Positions 1 through 64,000 of a DNA stretch of 64,000 nt are shown here, one piece after another (the first letter of the stretch is position 1; each line of letters opens with the position of its first letter). The stretch covers positions 6,199,376 to 6,263,375 of the forward strand of contig ML664159.1 of assembly GCA_007570785.1 (NCBI GenBank), given 5' to 3'. Under the pieces are notes generated by a model, which ran no database searches, was not told where the DNA came from, and saw only the letters and a program-made list of their open reading frames with translations. Position numbers and translations under genes: made by a program. The stretch comes from Antilocapra americana (taxonomy: Eukaryota; Chordata; Mammalia; Artiodactyla; Antilocapridae).

Positions 1-1685
1 TCTGAACTCCCAGAGACTTTTTTAAAAGGTCCAAAATACCATCCTTTCCTAGAAACATTTGAAAGCTAATGAAATGAAATAAAAGTTTCTAAAGGAAATT
101 ATATGGAGGTTTCTTCACAACAACATGATACCCAGTGAAATAAACTGGCTGTTAACACAGGTTTAGGACAATTAATTCAATATTTTAAAAATCTGATTGT
201 ATGAGTTTCTGTCATAATTCAAATTACAGACAGATTTCTTAAAATTCACATTGGCCTAAAACTTCACGTGGGGGAATTCTCTTTTTTGTGAATCTGGAAC
301 ACTAGAACAGCAATAAAACATCTTGGCCATAATAACAAACAAAAGACACACCAATAATTGCTGTTATAATTTCAAAGTTATGCTAAATCCAATGTCAGAA
401 ATGTCCTGTGATGAATTTTAAAATGCACCCACATTTGCTCTGTTCAATTCAGGGCAGCTTCAGAATTAACCTGTTCATACTTTTATCACCTAATACTTCC
501 ATCTGAGCACAATATTTGACCCCTCAGACTGACCTAAGCCCGAAAATTCTGTTTCCACATTTCCAAATACACATTTAATCCTAAATATAGATATAGCCAT
601 AGCAATAGATACCATTTATTTTTGTTTTACATACATGATCTCATTTAATCATCAAAAATACTCTCTCATTAACCTTTATATTTGCAGGAGATAGAGTGAC
701 TAAGAATTAAATAATTTTGAACTATGGCAATGTTCAAATTGTGTAAAAGCCAAATCTGTGCCCCATACTAAAGTGACTGTGGCAGGAAAGAGCAAACCGG
801 AAACTTGAGACCTAAGGAATGCCTCGTCTCTTCCACCTGTACCCGCTTCTCTTCTAGGCACTTCCTCCCAGCAAAGACATCTACTCTCCTTTTGGAAAGA
901 AATATTGCTAGAATTCAGCCTAGAGACAAGGCACAAATTAGGAAACCTTCTCACTCTTGGTTATTCTATCACATAAAACCCAAGTCCAGGGAGACAGGTA
1001 ATGTCTTAGGGCAATGAAACCTATTACCAGGTAGCAACTGTCAGGTCAAGGTCTAGAGTTAACAATTAGGGCTCAACATGATCTCTGGTTTCTGAGTTAA
1101 TGAAACACAAATCGACAGTCTACAAAGCTTCTAAGGAAACTGTGAAACTCTAAACCAGGCAAACAAAAAGTTGTGGCTATTGTCCCTATTGGAATCTATG
1201 GCTCCATCTTAACATTAAGTGGGCTGTTAAAATGTACAGACTCCAGAAAGGAAATCCTTCCAAGTGGGAGATCTTCCCCAAAAGGCAAGCTAGAGTAGCC
1301 AAATTGATCAAGCAACTAACTTTAGTGCTAAAACAAAGAATTCTCAGGATATTCCTGGCCAGCTGGGCTTTTGTTATGGACCTTGTAATCACAGTGTGCT
1401 GTTTTTCCTTCCCCCATTCTCCAAATTGTTTTCATCTCAGCTGCCTTGTATTCCCTTCATCATTATAAATTGGGAAGATAGGGAGGAGGAGGAGAATAAT
1501 TAAAACTCATATTTATTTAGTTTTCCAGACCAAAGAGTTAGAGCTAGAGTTGGATGAGTCTAGGTTATCATCTCTTAGAGAGGGGATGGGTTTGTTTTCA
1601 AAAGCAAATGGAATAGCTGCATTAGTTAAGCAGAGCATTTCTGAATTATACGTATACATGAATAAGGCTAAGCATTAATATATGT
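1..1685. other. IFT80 intron sequence, nothing recognised
   Basis: AT-rich intronic sequence downstream (in gene direction) of the exon at 5562-5741. Short open frames here show no family similarity, splice-site context or codon constraint that I can see. No repeat family was identified. Confidence 0.6.
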
Positions 1686-2258
1686 TGTGAGTAGACTGTA
1701 AAGGGGTTAGTGATTTCCACCTACTGGTATTCACATCCTTATGTAAGTCTCTGCACTTGTGTGTGAATTAGACCTCATAGCTTATTTCTAATCATCAGAA
1801 AAAAGATTAAAATGATGAGATGACACTTCTAAGTTGAGGTTATAAAGAACTGTGACTTATGTTTCACTCACATGCTCTGTGACCTTCACAACTGCTCTCA
1901 CAAAGTGGCCAGATTGTGAGCTGCCCAGTGGAGAGGCTACATGTAAGGAACTGAGGGAGGCCTCCAGACAATTGCCAACAAGAAACTGAGGCCCTCAGTT
2001 CAACAGCCCTTGAAAAATGGAAGCCTGCCAACAACCATATCAATGAGCTTGGAAGCAAATCCTCTCCAGTTGAGGATGCTTCAGGTGCTACTAAAAACCC
2101 TGGCCAACACCTTAATTGCAGCCTTGTGAGAAACTCTGTCAGAAGACTTACTAAGCCATGCTTGGACCTTGACCCAAAGAAACTAAGAGATAATAAATAT
2201 TTCTGTTTTAAACCACTAAGTTTATTTATTAGGCAGTCATCAATAACTAATACAGTTA
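1686..2258 (+). repeat. MLT1-type MaLR LTR
   Basis: The body resembles MLT1 LTRs: a GAGGCC/TCCAGACAATTGCCAACA segment, a CTTGGAAGCAAATCCTCCAG-like segment, then AGATAATAAATATTT...CCACTAAGTTT and the terminal ...AACTAATACAG at about 2257. Diverged, hence ancient. The minus-strand open frame across it is fortuitous. Confidence 0.75.
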
Positions 2259-3971
2259 TGGTTGCTAAACAGCTAAAGGATAGACTATAGTGGATAGCTG
2301 TTGGTTTCTGTCTGCCCAGAATCAAATGCTATCTTTTCTGGTAACTATGCCTTGGTTTTCCTTTGGGAACCCATACCCATTGTTCTAAGTGACTAAGTGG
2401 TTTTGATGGGGTTGATTCCATTCCTTCCAACTCCCAACTAAATATACTTGAACCAGACTTGGCACATGAAATCCAATGCTGAGACTTCTACTGAAATTAC
2501 TAAGGGGCTAGAGGGAAAAGCACTCTTTCTGTTGGGCTTGAAGCTGGTAGAATGTAAACCTAGAGTTACCAAGGCCATAAAAGAGAGACAGCCTTTGTGC
2601 AAATGAAGCCAATACAGAAAAATGGAGAGTGTAGGAAGAGAAAGTGATGGAAGTCCAGTTGACCTTATTTAAACCTCTGGATCCAATAACCACCTCATCG
2701 GTCTATCTCTTGACTTAATATGAACCAATAAATTTCTTGTGTTTCTTTATTCTTTACCTTCATTTAATTAATCTGAGATAAATTTATGAAAAAAAAAGTT
2801 TCAACATATTAATCCAGAAGGTCCCATGCGAACAGGAACCAAGTCTGTCTTATTCAAAACTGTATCACCCATTGCCTAGCTCAAGGCATTGCAAGTAGGT
2901 TACTGAATAAGTAAATGAAATTGTTCTTAAAAAAAAAAAAAAAAACTATGAATAGATAGACCCAGCTTAGCAAAAATGCAATATAAATGTCTTATAGTCA
3001 CTGAGAGTAAGATCCCTTTACAAAAGTAAAAACAGTGTTCTGTTTCTAAAGCTTTGAAAGATTATTTGTAAACATTACTTTAAGTATAAAGACAATTTGG
3101 TTTAGATAAGCTATTTAAAAAACTCACTGCTCACCTTATCTGATGTAAAAATCCTCTAATTCTAGGATGATTCCTTTTTATTATGAAAGAAAAATTTCTC
3201 TTTTTAAATATATTCTCATCTTGGAGCATTTCTGAAATTAAGGCAATATATTAGCTAGCCCTATGCCCTATATGAATAAAACTGTATCCCCAAGTCAGCT
3301 GACTAGAACTCACAATGCATTCTTTATCATAGACACAACACTATAAATAATGTCTTAGTTCCCAGGCTAACTAACAAAAATATATATTTATACTATCAAA
3401 TAGATCTAACTTCTGTATTTACAGGAAATACAGAAGACAGAGATGTAAGTCAAACCAAATGATGGGGATACTGTTAGCAAAAATCCAGACTCTGGAGACA
3501 GACAAACAATTAATTTGGTGTCTTCAACAGATAAATTGCAAGAGGAAAAAATAAAGATGGAAGGGGTATCTATAGACTAAATACTTAAGACAGATATCAA
3601 CCAATTGTAACATGTAAACCATTTCGGATCCTAATTCAAACAAAAACAAGCCTTTAAAAATGTGATATGGAGGAAACAATCGAAAACTTGAACATTTTTT
3701 GGATATTCCTTTGATAATATTAAGGAATTAGTATTTTTAAGTTACAATGGTATTATGGGTATGTTAAAAAAAAGAGTCCTTATCTTTCAGTTGTATATAT
3801 TGAAATTTTTGCAGCTGAAATGATATCTAAATTTTCTTCAAAATAATTGGGGCAAGAGGAAAGTAGATACGGACATGGATAGGGCAGGCTTGATCATGGG
3901 CAGATGGTTGTTGGGGCTGGGAAATGAGTACAAAGAGATTCATTATACTATTCTCTCTATTTTTGTGTGTT
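2259..3971. other. Intron; ancient L2 3' end near 2820-2930, possible old repeat at 2330-2770
   Basis: At 2820-2930 the sequence (gaacaggaaccaagtctgtc ... ggcattgcaagtaggttactgaataag) follows the classic L2 3' end on the plus strand and is followed by an A-run at 2930-2945. The segment 2330-2770 (CCTCTGGATCCAATAA..., AACCAATAAATTTC) looks like a degenerate old repeat of unassigned family. The rest is AT-rich with nothing recognised. Confidence 0.5.
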
Positions 3972-3984
3972 TTAAATTCTCCAT

Positions 3985-4263
3985 GCTACTGCTGCTGCTG
4001 CTAAGTTGCTTCAGTCGTGTCTGACTCTGTGCGACCCCATAGACGGCAGCCCACCAGGCTCCCCCGTCCCTGAGATTCTCTAGGCAAGAACACTGGAGTG
4101 GGTTGCCATTTCCTTCCCCAATGCGTGCAAGTGAAAAGTGAAAGTGAAGTCGCTCAGTCGTGTCCGACTCTTCGTGACCCCATTAACTGCAGCCTACCAG
4201 GCTCCTCCGTCCATGGGATTTTCCAGGCAAGAGTACTGCAGTGGGTTGCCATTGCCTTCTCCG
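3985..4263 (-). repeat. BOV-A2 SINE (dimeric ART2A), with CTG run
   Basis: Two tandem ART2A-like units with a (CTG)n run at the left edge (about 3987-4001), which is the CAG tail on the minus strand. It is flanked by a perfect 13-bp target-site duplication, ttaaattctccat, at 3972-3984 and 4264-4276. About 279 bp, full length for BOV-A2. The plus-strand frame overlapping it is not a gene. Confidence 0.93.
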
Positions 4264-4276
4264 TTAAATTCTCCAT

Positions 4277-5332
4277 AATAAGTTTAAATTTTTTAAAATA
4301 AGAAAGTAGACCAAAGAAAATGTATTAGGTACCTAATTATTATCACTAATGACCCTACTATCCAAATTTTAAAATCTGGATACTTAGCCTAATGAATACT
4401 TGGCCCAGCCAAGAAATCACAAGGTATGTTTTCAAATTTTTATAGTAATTACAATCCTCTAAATTCTGAATACTGAAGATACAGGCAACTGATAAGGACA
4501 GCAGAAAGAAAAGGAATAAGGTAGAGCTCCCTTTTCTTTGACAGATGGTTTGCCATCAACACATCATCTTTGGCCACTCCTCCTACCTTTCATCAACTAA
4601 CTTTTAAAATATTTGTGAAGCTCTTATTACATGTGAGGCACTGGGCTAGGCCCTATAGGGAGATAAAGATGAGTGAAATATAGTACCATGCCCTTAAGGA
4701 ACTTACAACTTCTTAAAGGATTAAATAACCCCTCCCACCAATGTTCTCTGATCTGTGAAACATTTCCCCCTAACTCCAATGGCCACATTTGAACCTTTCT
4801 GTCTTAATCTATAAAGATTTTTACCCTAAAAGTATCTGGTTTTCTTCCTAAATCTCAATAAGAGATGGTGAGGTGATAGAGTGATGTTTCTGGAATTTCA
4901 ACCTTCTGATTCCAACCAGTCTGGGGTCTATAATACAAGCGTGCAGTCACCATCCTCCACTTGGGTGGGGGTCTTAGTTTCTGTAGAACAACTCAAAGAC
5001 ATGGGCTTTGGTAGTAGGGAGGATCCCCCAGGGTCCCTCTCAATTTCAATCCCCCCTTTCCTTTGATAATTCTCAAACTTGAAGAGTACAGGTGGGGGAC
5101 AAAAAGGGAACAATATTTTGGATAGAGAGGTTAATCATAAACTTTGCAGACAAACTCAGGTTTAAGGGAACTCAATTTCATCCTTGCCTCAACCCCATAA
5201 CTTTAGGAGCTGTGAGCACTCGTATTCTATGTCAGTGAATGGTTCTTACTTTATGTCATAAAAAAGTCACTAATGGTATAGTTATTATCTTTCTAATATA
5301 ACTGAATTTTAATAAACATGATTTAAATAAAA
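4277..5332. other. Intron; possible ancient LINE segment at 4600-4715
   Basis: The 4600-4715 stretch (cttattacatgtgaggcactgggctagg ... aaggaacttacaac) resembles a CR1/L2-class LINE remnant. At 4870-5110 there is a slightly GC-richer segment with overlapping frames on both strands that I cannot assign. Otherwise AT-rich, nothing recognised. Confidence 0.4.
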
Positions 5333-5464
5333 TCAGTTGAGTTCAGTCACTCGATGGTGTCCAACTCTTTGCGACCCATGAACTGCAGCACACCAGACTT
5401 CTCTGTTCATCACCAACCCCTGATTTGGACATGTCCAAACTCATGTCCATCAAGCCAATGATAC
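5333..5464 (-). repeat. BovB (RTE) LINE 3' end, short fragment
   Basis: Reverse complement reads the BovB tail: ...ATGAGTTTGGACATGTCC... then GTTCATGGGTCGCAAAGAGT and the GAACTCAACTGA end. 5'-truncated to about 130 bp. Confidence 0.85.
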
Positions 5465-5558
5465 CATAATAAACAAAGGTAATCCCATATTCTATACTGT
5501 AAACTGAATATGTGTTAGTGTGGGGGAAGCAGATTTAATCAAGTATAAAACATAATCA

Positions 5559-59860
<54,302 letters not shown>

Positions 59861-59908
59861 GTCTCCACCTTCCAGCAAAATTTTTTAAATGCCACCTGAT
59901 TGTATTCA

Positions 59909-60234
59909 CTGTAAAAATAAAAGGAGGAAAATACAGAATATTAAAAACAAACATATATACATAAAAAATTAAAAGCAAACAAAACATCTTAGCATCCCGA
60001 TGAACTGAAGCACTTTCAATCCTGCTGGCAACAAATACATGGAAAGAGGAAGAAAACTAGTCAGTGGACTAATTCAACCAACCCAATGGGTGACTGGAAG
60101 CTTTAGGCTGGACTCCAGAGGTTCTCTACAATCTGCCTAAAACAGACCTACAAGTACAGAATGTCAGTAAATCTGGCCAGGTAAATAATTTCCAAGGGCT
60201 GTCCTGAAGCCTAGTCAAAAGATTTTTTAAACTA
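59909..60234. other. 5' intron of IFT80 (left part), nothing recognised
   Basis: Begins with the acceptor tract of the first coding exon; no repeat identified. Confidence 0.5.
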
Positions 60235-61310
60235 TGGGAGCTTCAACTTCAGCATCAGTCCTTCCAATGAATATTCAGGACTGACTTCCTTTAGGATGGA
60301 CTGGTTGGATCTCCTTGCAGTCCAAGGGACTCTCAAGAGTCTTCTCCAACACCACAGTTCAAAAGCATCAATTCTTCAGTGCTCAGCTTTCTTTATAGTC
60401 CAACTCTCACATCCATACATGACTACTGGAAAAATCATAGCTTTGACTAGATGGACCTTTGTTGGCAAAGTAATGTCTCTGCTTTTTAATATGCTATCTA
60501 GGTTAGTCATAGCTAATCTTTTAATTTCATGGCTACAATCACCATCTGCAGTGATCTGGAGCCCAAAAACATAAAGTCTGTCACTGTTTCCATTGTTTTC
60601 CCATCTATTTGTCATGAAGTGATATGACCAGATGCCATGATTTTAGTTTTCTGAATGTTGAGTTTTAAGCCAACTTTTTTTGCCCTCCTCTTTCACTTTC
60701 ATCAAGAGGCTCTTTAATTCTTCTTTGCTTTCTGCCATAAGAGTGGTGTCATCTGTGTAGCTGAGGTTATTGATATTTCTCCAAGCAATCATGATTCCAG
60801 CTTGCGCTTCATCCAACCTGGCATTTCACATGATATACTTTGTACATAAGTTAAATGAGTAGGGTGACAAAATATAGCCTTGACATACTCCTTTCCCTAT
60901 TTGGAACCAGTGTGTTGTTCCATGTCCAGTTCTGTTGCTCCTTGACCTGCATACAGGTTTCTCAGAAGGCAGGTAAGGTGGTCTGGTATTCCCATCTCCT
61001 TCAGAATTTTCCACAGTTTGTTGCAATCCACACAAAGGCTTTGGTGTAATCAATAAAGCCGAAGTAGATGTTATTCTGGAACTCTCTTGCTTTCTTGATG
61101 ATCCAACGGATGTTGGCAATTTCATCTCTGGTTCCTCTGCCTTTTCTAAAACCAGTAAATCACACTTCACATATTGTTGAAGCCTGGCTTGGAGAATTTT
61201 GAGCATTACTTTACTAGTGTGTGATATGAGTACAATTTTGCAGTTTGAACATTCTTTGGCATTGCCTTTCTTTGAGGTTGGAAGGAAAACTGACCTTTTC
61301 CAGTGAATGA
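60235..61310 (-). mobile_element. BovB LINE fragment lacking its 3' tail
   Basis: Antisense BovB from cttcaacttcagcatcagtc at the left through ctttgttggcaaagtaatgt, catctgtgtagctgaggtta and ctttggcattgcctttctttg at the right. RT and C-terminal codons are present but with frameshifts and stops. The 3' terminal few hundred bases seen in other copies are absent. Confidence 0.9.
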
Positions 61311-62524
61311 ATATACATTAAAATAAATTCCAAAGGTCTGATCAAAGGCTAAGATACATTTTTATGGGATTTACTTATGGAACCCACATGGGAATACTAT
61401 GACATCATCAACCTAGTGATCCAATCTGAGATTTACATTCTATTGGAGGTAAACAGACTGCCCACCAGTTATGGCTGCCATGGTGGCAAAGTGAAAAATA
61501 AGCAAGTTATCTAAGAGAGAAGTAATAAATCCCTTATAAAAACTATATAAAAATCACAATGTAACTGGCAAACAACAACTTAGAAAAACAAGAGTTACAC
61601 TCTCACAAATAACCATGCTATCAAAAGATACAAATGAAGAAAATGCTAAACTGTTTGAATCCAATTTACAGTTATGGGATTCTTTGAATCATAGCATTAA
61701 CCTAGAGAAAAAAAATAAATGAAAATGTAATTAAAAGAAAAAATCCTCTTCAACAAATAGAAAATTACCACTAACTACATCAAAGGAGGTATTTAGTGAT
61801 AGGTAAGAATTCAGTGGTCCTGGCCTTAGATAACTTCTCATTCTCCCACATTGAGAAGACTTTCAGATTAGCAAGGTGCTAAATATAGCTATATCTCAAA
61901 GCACCTTTTTCACTTACTCTATTCATAAATTTGTGAGGATGGGTAGAAAGTTGTTAAGACCACAGAAAAAAATCTGAAGTTTTCTATCCAGTTAATATAC
62001 AGTTAGGGTCAGAAATCTCTCTCTCCCCTCCAGTTCACTTAAGGAGATTTATGTGTAACATCAAAAGTATGAATCTGTGTATGGTAGCCAGAGCAAGAAA
62101 ATAATCTCTCCTAGTCACACTTCTAAGGCTCACTTTTGGCCCTTAGAGTTTTAGCACAAGAATACATGTGTGTGAATATACAGTTTTAACCAGAAACTTT
62201 AAAGATCTTTAGCAAAGGTATGGTGTATCCTACATCAAAATACCTCCAACTGCTGAAATCCATAATTAGGAATCATTCTTTATCAAAAGAAATCATTATC
62301 CCATATAGATAGTAAAGGCAATATGTTTTTAATGAGAAAGTAATCTGCAACTATTCAGAAATATAGTGCCAAGGAATCAGAGAAAGAGGAGGGTGGCATC
62401 CTAACACTGGGAAGATTCTCTTTTGCTCAGAAAACACTTCTTAGTACATCCTATTGAGCGGAGATCATCTGCATGAAGCATATGAGCATTCTGACGTGAG
62501 AATGGATAGAGGAATAAGTGAATA
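61311..62524. other. 5' intron of IFT80, nothing recognised
   Basis: AT-rich; no CpG-rich promoter-like stretch. Confidence 0.5.
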
Positions 62525-62957
62525 GCGATGGTTTTTCCAGTAGTCATGGACAGATGTGAGAGTTGGACCATAAAGAAGGCTGAGCGCCAAAGAATTGATG
62601 CTTTTGAACTGTGGTGTTGGAGAAGACTCTTGAGAGTCCCTTGGACAGTAAGGAGATCAAACCAGTCAATCCTAAAGGAAATCAACCTGAATATTCACCA
62701 GAAGGACTGGTGCTAACGCTCCAATAATTTGGCCACCTGATGTGAAGAGCTGATCTCACTGGGAAGGACTCTGACACTGAGAAAGACCAAAGGCAAAAGG
62801 AGAAGCGGGCAGCAGAGGATGAGATGGTGAGACAGCAGCACTGACTCAATGGACATTAATTTGAGTAAACTCAGGGAGATAGTAGACAGGGAAGCCAGGT
62901 ATGTGCAGTCCATGGGAGTTGCAAGAGTAGGACACAACTTAGCAACTTAACAACAAC
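62525..62957 (+). mobile_element. BovB LINE 3' fragment
   Basis: agcgatggtttttccagtag ... gaattgatgcttttgaactg ... acacaacttagcaacttaac and a CAACAACAA end. Confidence 0.9.
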
Positions 62958-63895
62958 AAATTAGAGCACAGCCAATTCAGGGAAGTGCAAAGCTGCCTGA
63001 GGGGTGCACTGGGTTGTTTTTAGCTGCCCAAAGGGATTGATGACCAAGAATCTGACTAGTCAGTGGTAAGTGGCATGGGAGGGGAAATAACAAAAAATTT
63101 CTAGAGTATCAAATAATCTATTTTACAACTTTATACAGGAAGCAGATGGGAGCAACTATGCTTCTGCTACTAAAAATCATTTATAACTGTCTTTGATCTA
63201 GCATGAGTCAACATTTGCAGGGCTTAAGAGGAAAAACTGTCCCCAGGAAATCCTGATCACCAAACTACCAAAACGTACTGGCCACTTCTCAGTACCTCTA
63301 ACATAAGTCTAAAGCCTCCATCATCCTCAATTACTGTCATAGCTCCAAAACTAATTTTCCTGATCCTACATTTACCCTCCAAACTCTGCTAAATACAGTA
63401 GCTAGTAATGCTGTCAAAGCTAAGTCAGACTATAAGGCCAGTATGGCCACTGCAGAGTGAGTGAAGAGGATGGCAAGAAACTGGGGAAGAAGAGGGAGGG
63501 ACACAGACCACATAAAGTTTGGAAAATCACAATAAAAGTTTCTCTTTTTTCTTCTGCATAAACAGAGAAGCCAGTGGAATGATGTTATCTGACGTACAGC
63601 TTTAAAATATCACTATGGGTGACAGTACAAATGGTATAACAGGAGAAAAAAAAGCAAAAATGAGCAAGACTGGAAGCAGAGAGGCCAGTTAGGATTTCAA
63701 TAACCCAGGAGAGAATGAAAGTGGATTGATGAGGAAGACAGTAGGGGTACAAATGATATGAATGAGTAATATTCTGAATATATTTTGAAAGAAAATTCCA
63801 CAGGATTTGTTGATGAATTCAGTTTAAGAGAGAGAGGAACCAAAATGACTCAAGTTTCAAAAGGCACAATGGAGTTGCCATTTCCTGAAATGAAA
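62958..63895. other. 5' intron of IFT80, nothing recognised
   Basis: A/G-rich in places; no repeat or exon identified. Confidence 0.45.
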
Positions 63896-63897
63896 AA

Positions 63898-64000
63898 GAC
63901 TAATGGAAAGTTGTGACCAGCCTAGACAGAATATTAAAAAGCAGAGACATTACTTTGCCAACAAAGGTCCATCTAGTCAAGGCTATGTTTTTTCCAGTAA
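63898..64000 (+). mobile_element. BovB LINE, cut by the window end
   Basis: ttgtgaccagcctagacaga ... cattactttgccaacaaagg ... ggctatgttttttccagtaa; continues past base 64000. Confidence 0.88.

Noticed and set aside
1864..2325. Minus-strand 153-codon frame as a gene
   Set aside because: It overlaps an MLT1 LTR and has no recognisable protein content.
3985..4005. CTG run as a disease-type triplet expansion
   Set aside because: It is the normal CAG tail of a BOV-A2 SINE.
59909..64000. IFT80 promoter or CpG island upstream of the start exon
   Set aside because: The region is AT-rich and dominated by BovB fragments, and no CpG-dense stretch is visible; the first exon is probably beyond 64000.

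Overview
This window is nuclear DNA of a ruminant, most likely a bovid (cattle or a close relative). It is AT-rich and contains many lineage-diagnostic repeats: BovB (RTE) LINEs, Bov-tA and BOV-A2/ART2A SINEs with CAG tails, CHR-type tRNA SINEs and ruminant L1 3' ends. Older mammalian repeats (MIR, L2, MLT1, MER2, MER5, Tigger) lie beneath them. Nothing in the sequence separates Bos from other bovids.

One protein-coding gene is supported: IFT80 (intraflagellar transport 80), on the minus strand. Eight exons were found by reading splice sites and translating across them: 59824-59908 (start ATG at 59860-59858), 57150-57371, 47265-47375, 45461-45529, 35553-35662, 31874-31963, 30991-31128 and 5562-5741. 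Joined, they give 957 nt, or 319 codons, open throughout and in frame across every junction. They encode the N-terminal WD40 propeller region. The remainder of the gene lies before base 1, and the promoter and first non-coding exon lie beyond 64000 or were not recognised.

The most notable gene feature is the first coding intron (57372-59823). It starts ATATCCTTTT, ends in AC and carries a TCCTTAAT branch element 11 nt from its end, so it is a textbook U12-type (minor spliceosome) AT-AC intron. The other six introns are GT-AG.

Layout on + coordinates: 1-5561, intron with MLT1, L2, BOV-A2 and a BovB tail. 5562-5741, exon. 5742-30990, a 25-kb intron packed with L1, Tigger, MLT1, BovB and Bov-tA copies. 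30991-35662, three clustered exons. 35663-45460, a 9.8-kb intron with BovB, L2, L1 and SINEs. 45461-47375, two exons. 47376-57149, a 9.8-kb intron with MER2 and the longest BovB copy. 57150-59908, two exons around the U12 intron. 59909-64000, 5' intron with three BovB fragments.

No host gene was recognised on the plus strand. Its longer open frames are transposon remnants: BovB reverse transcriptase, L1 ORF2 and a Tigger transposase end. Family names and human comparisons come from memory, since no database could be searched.
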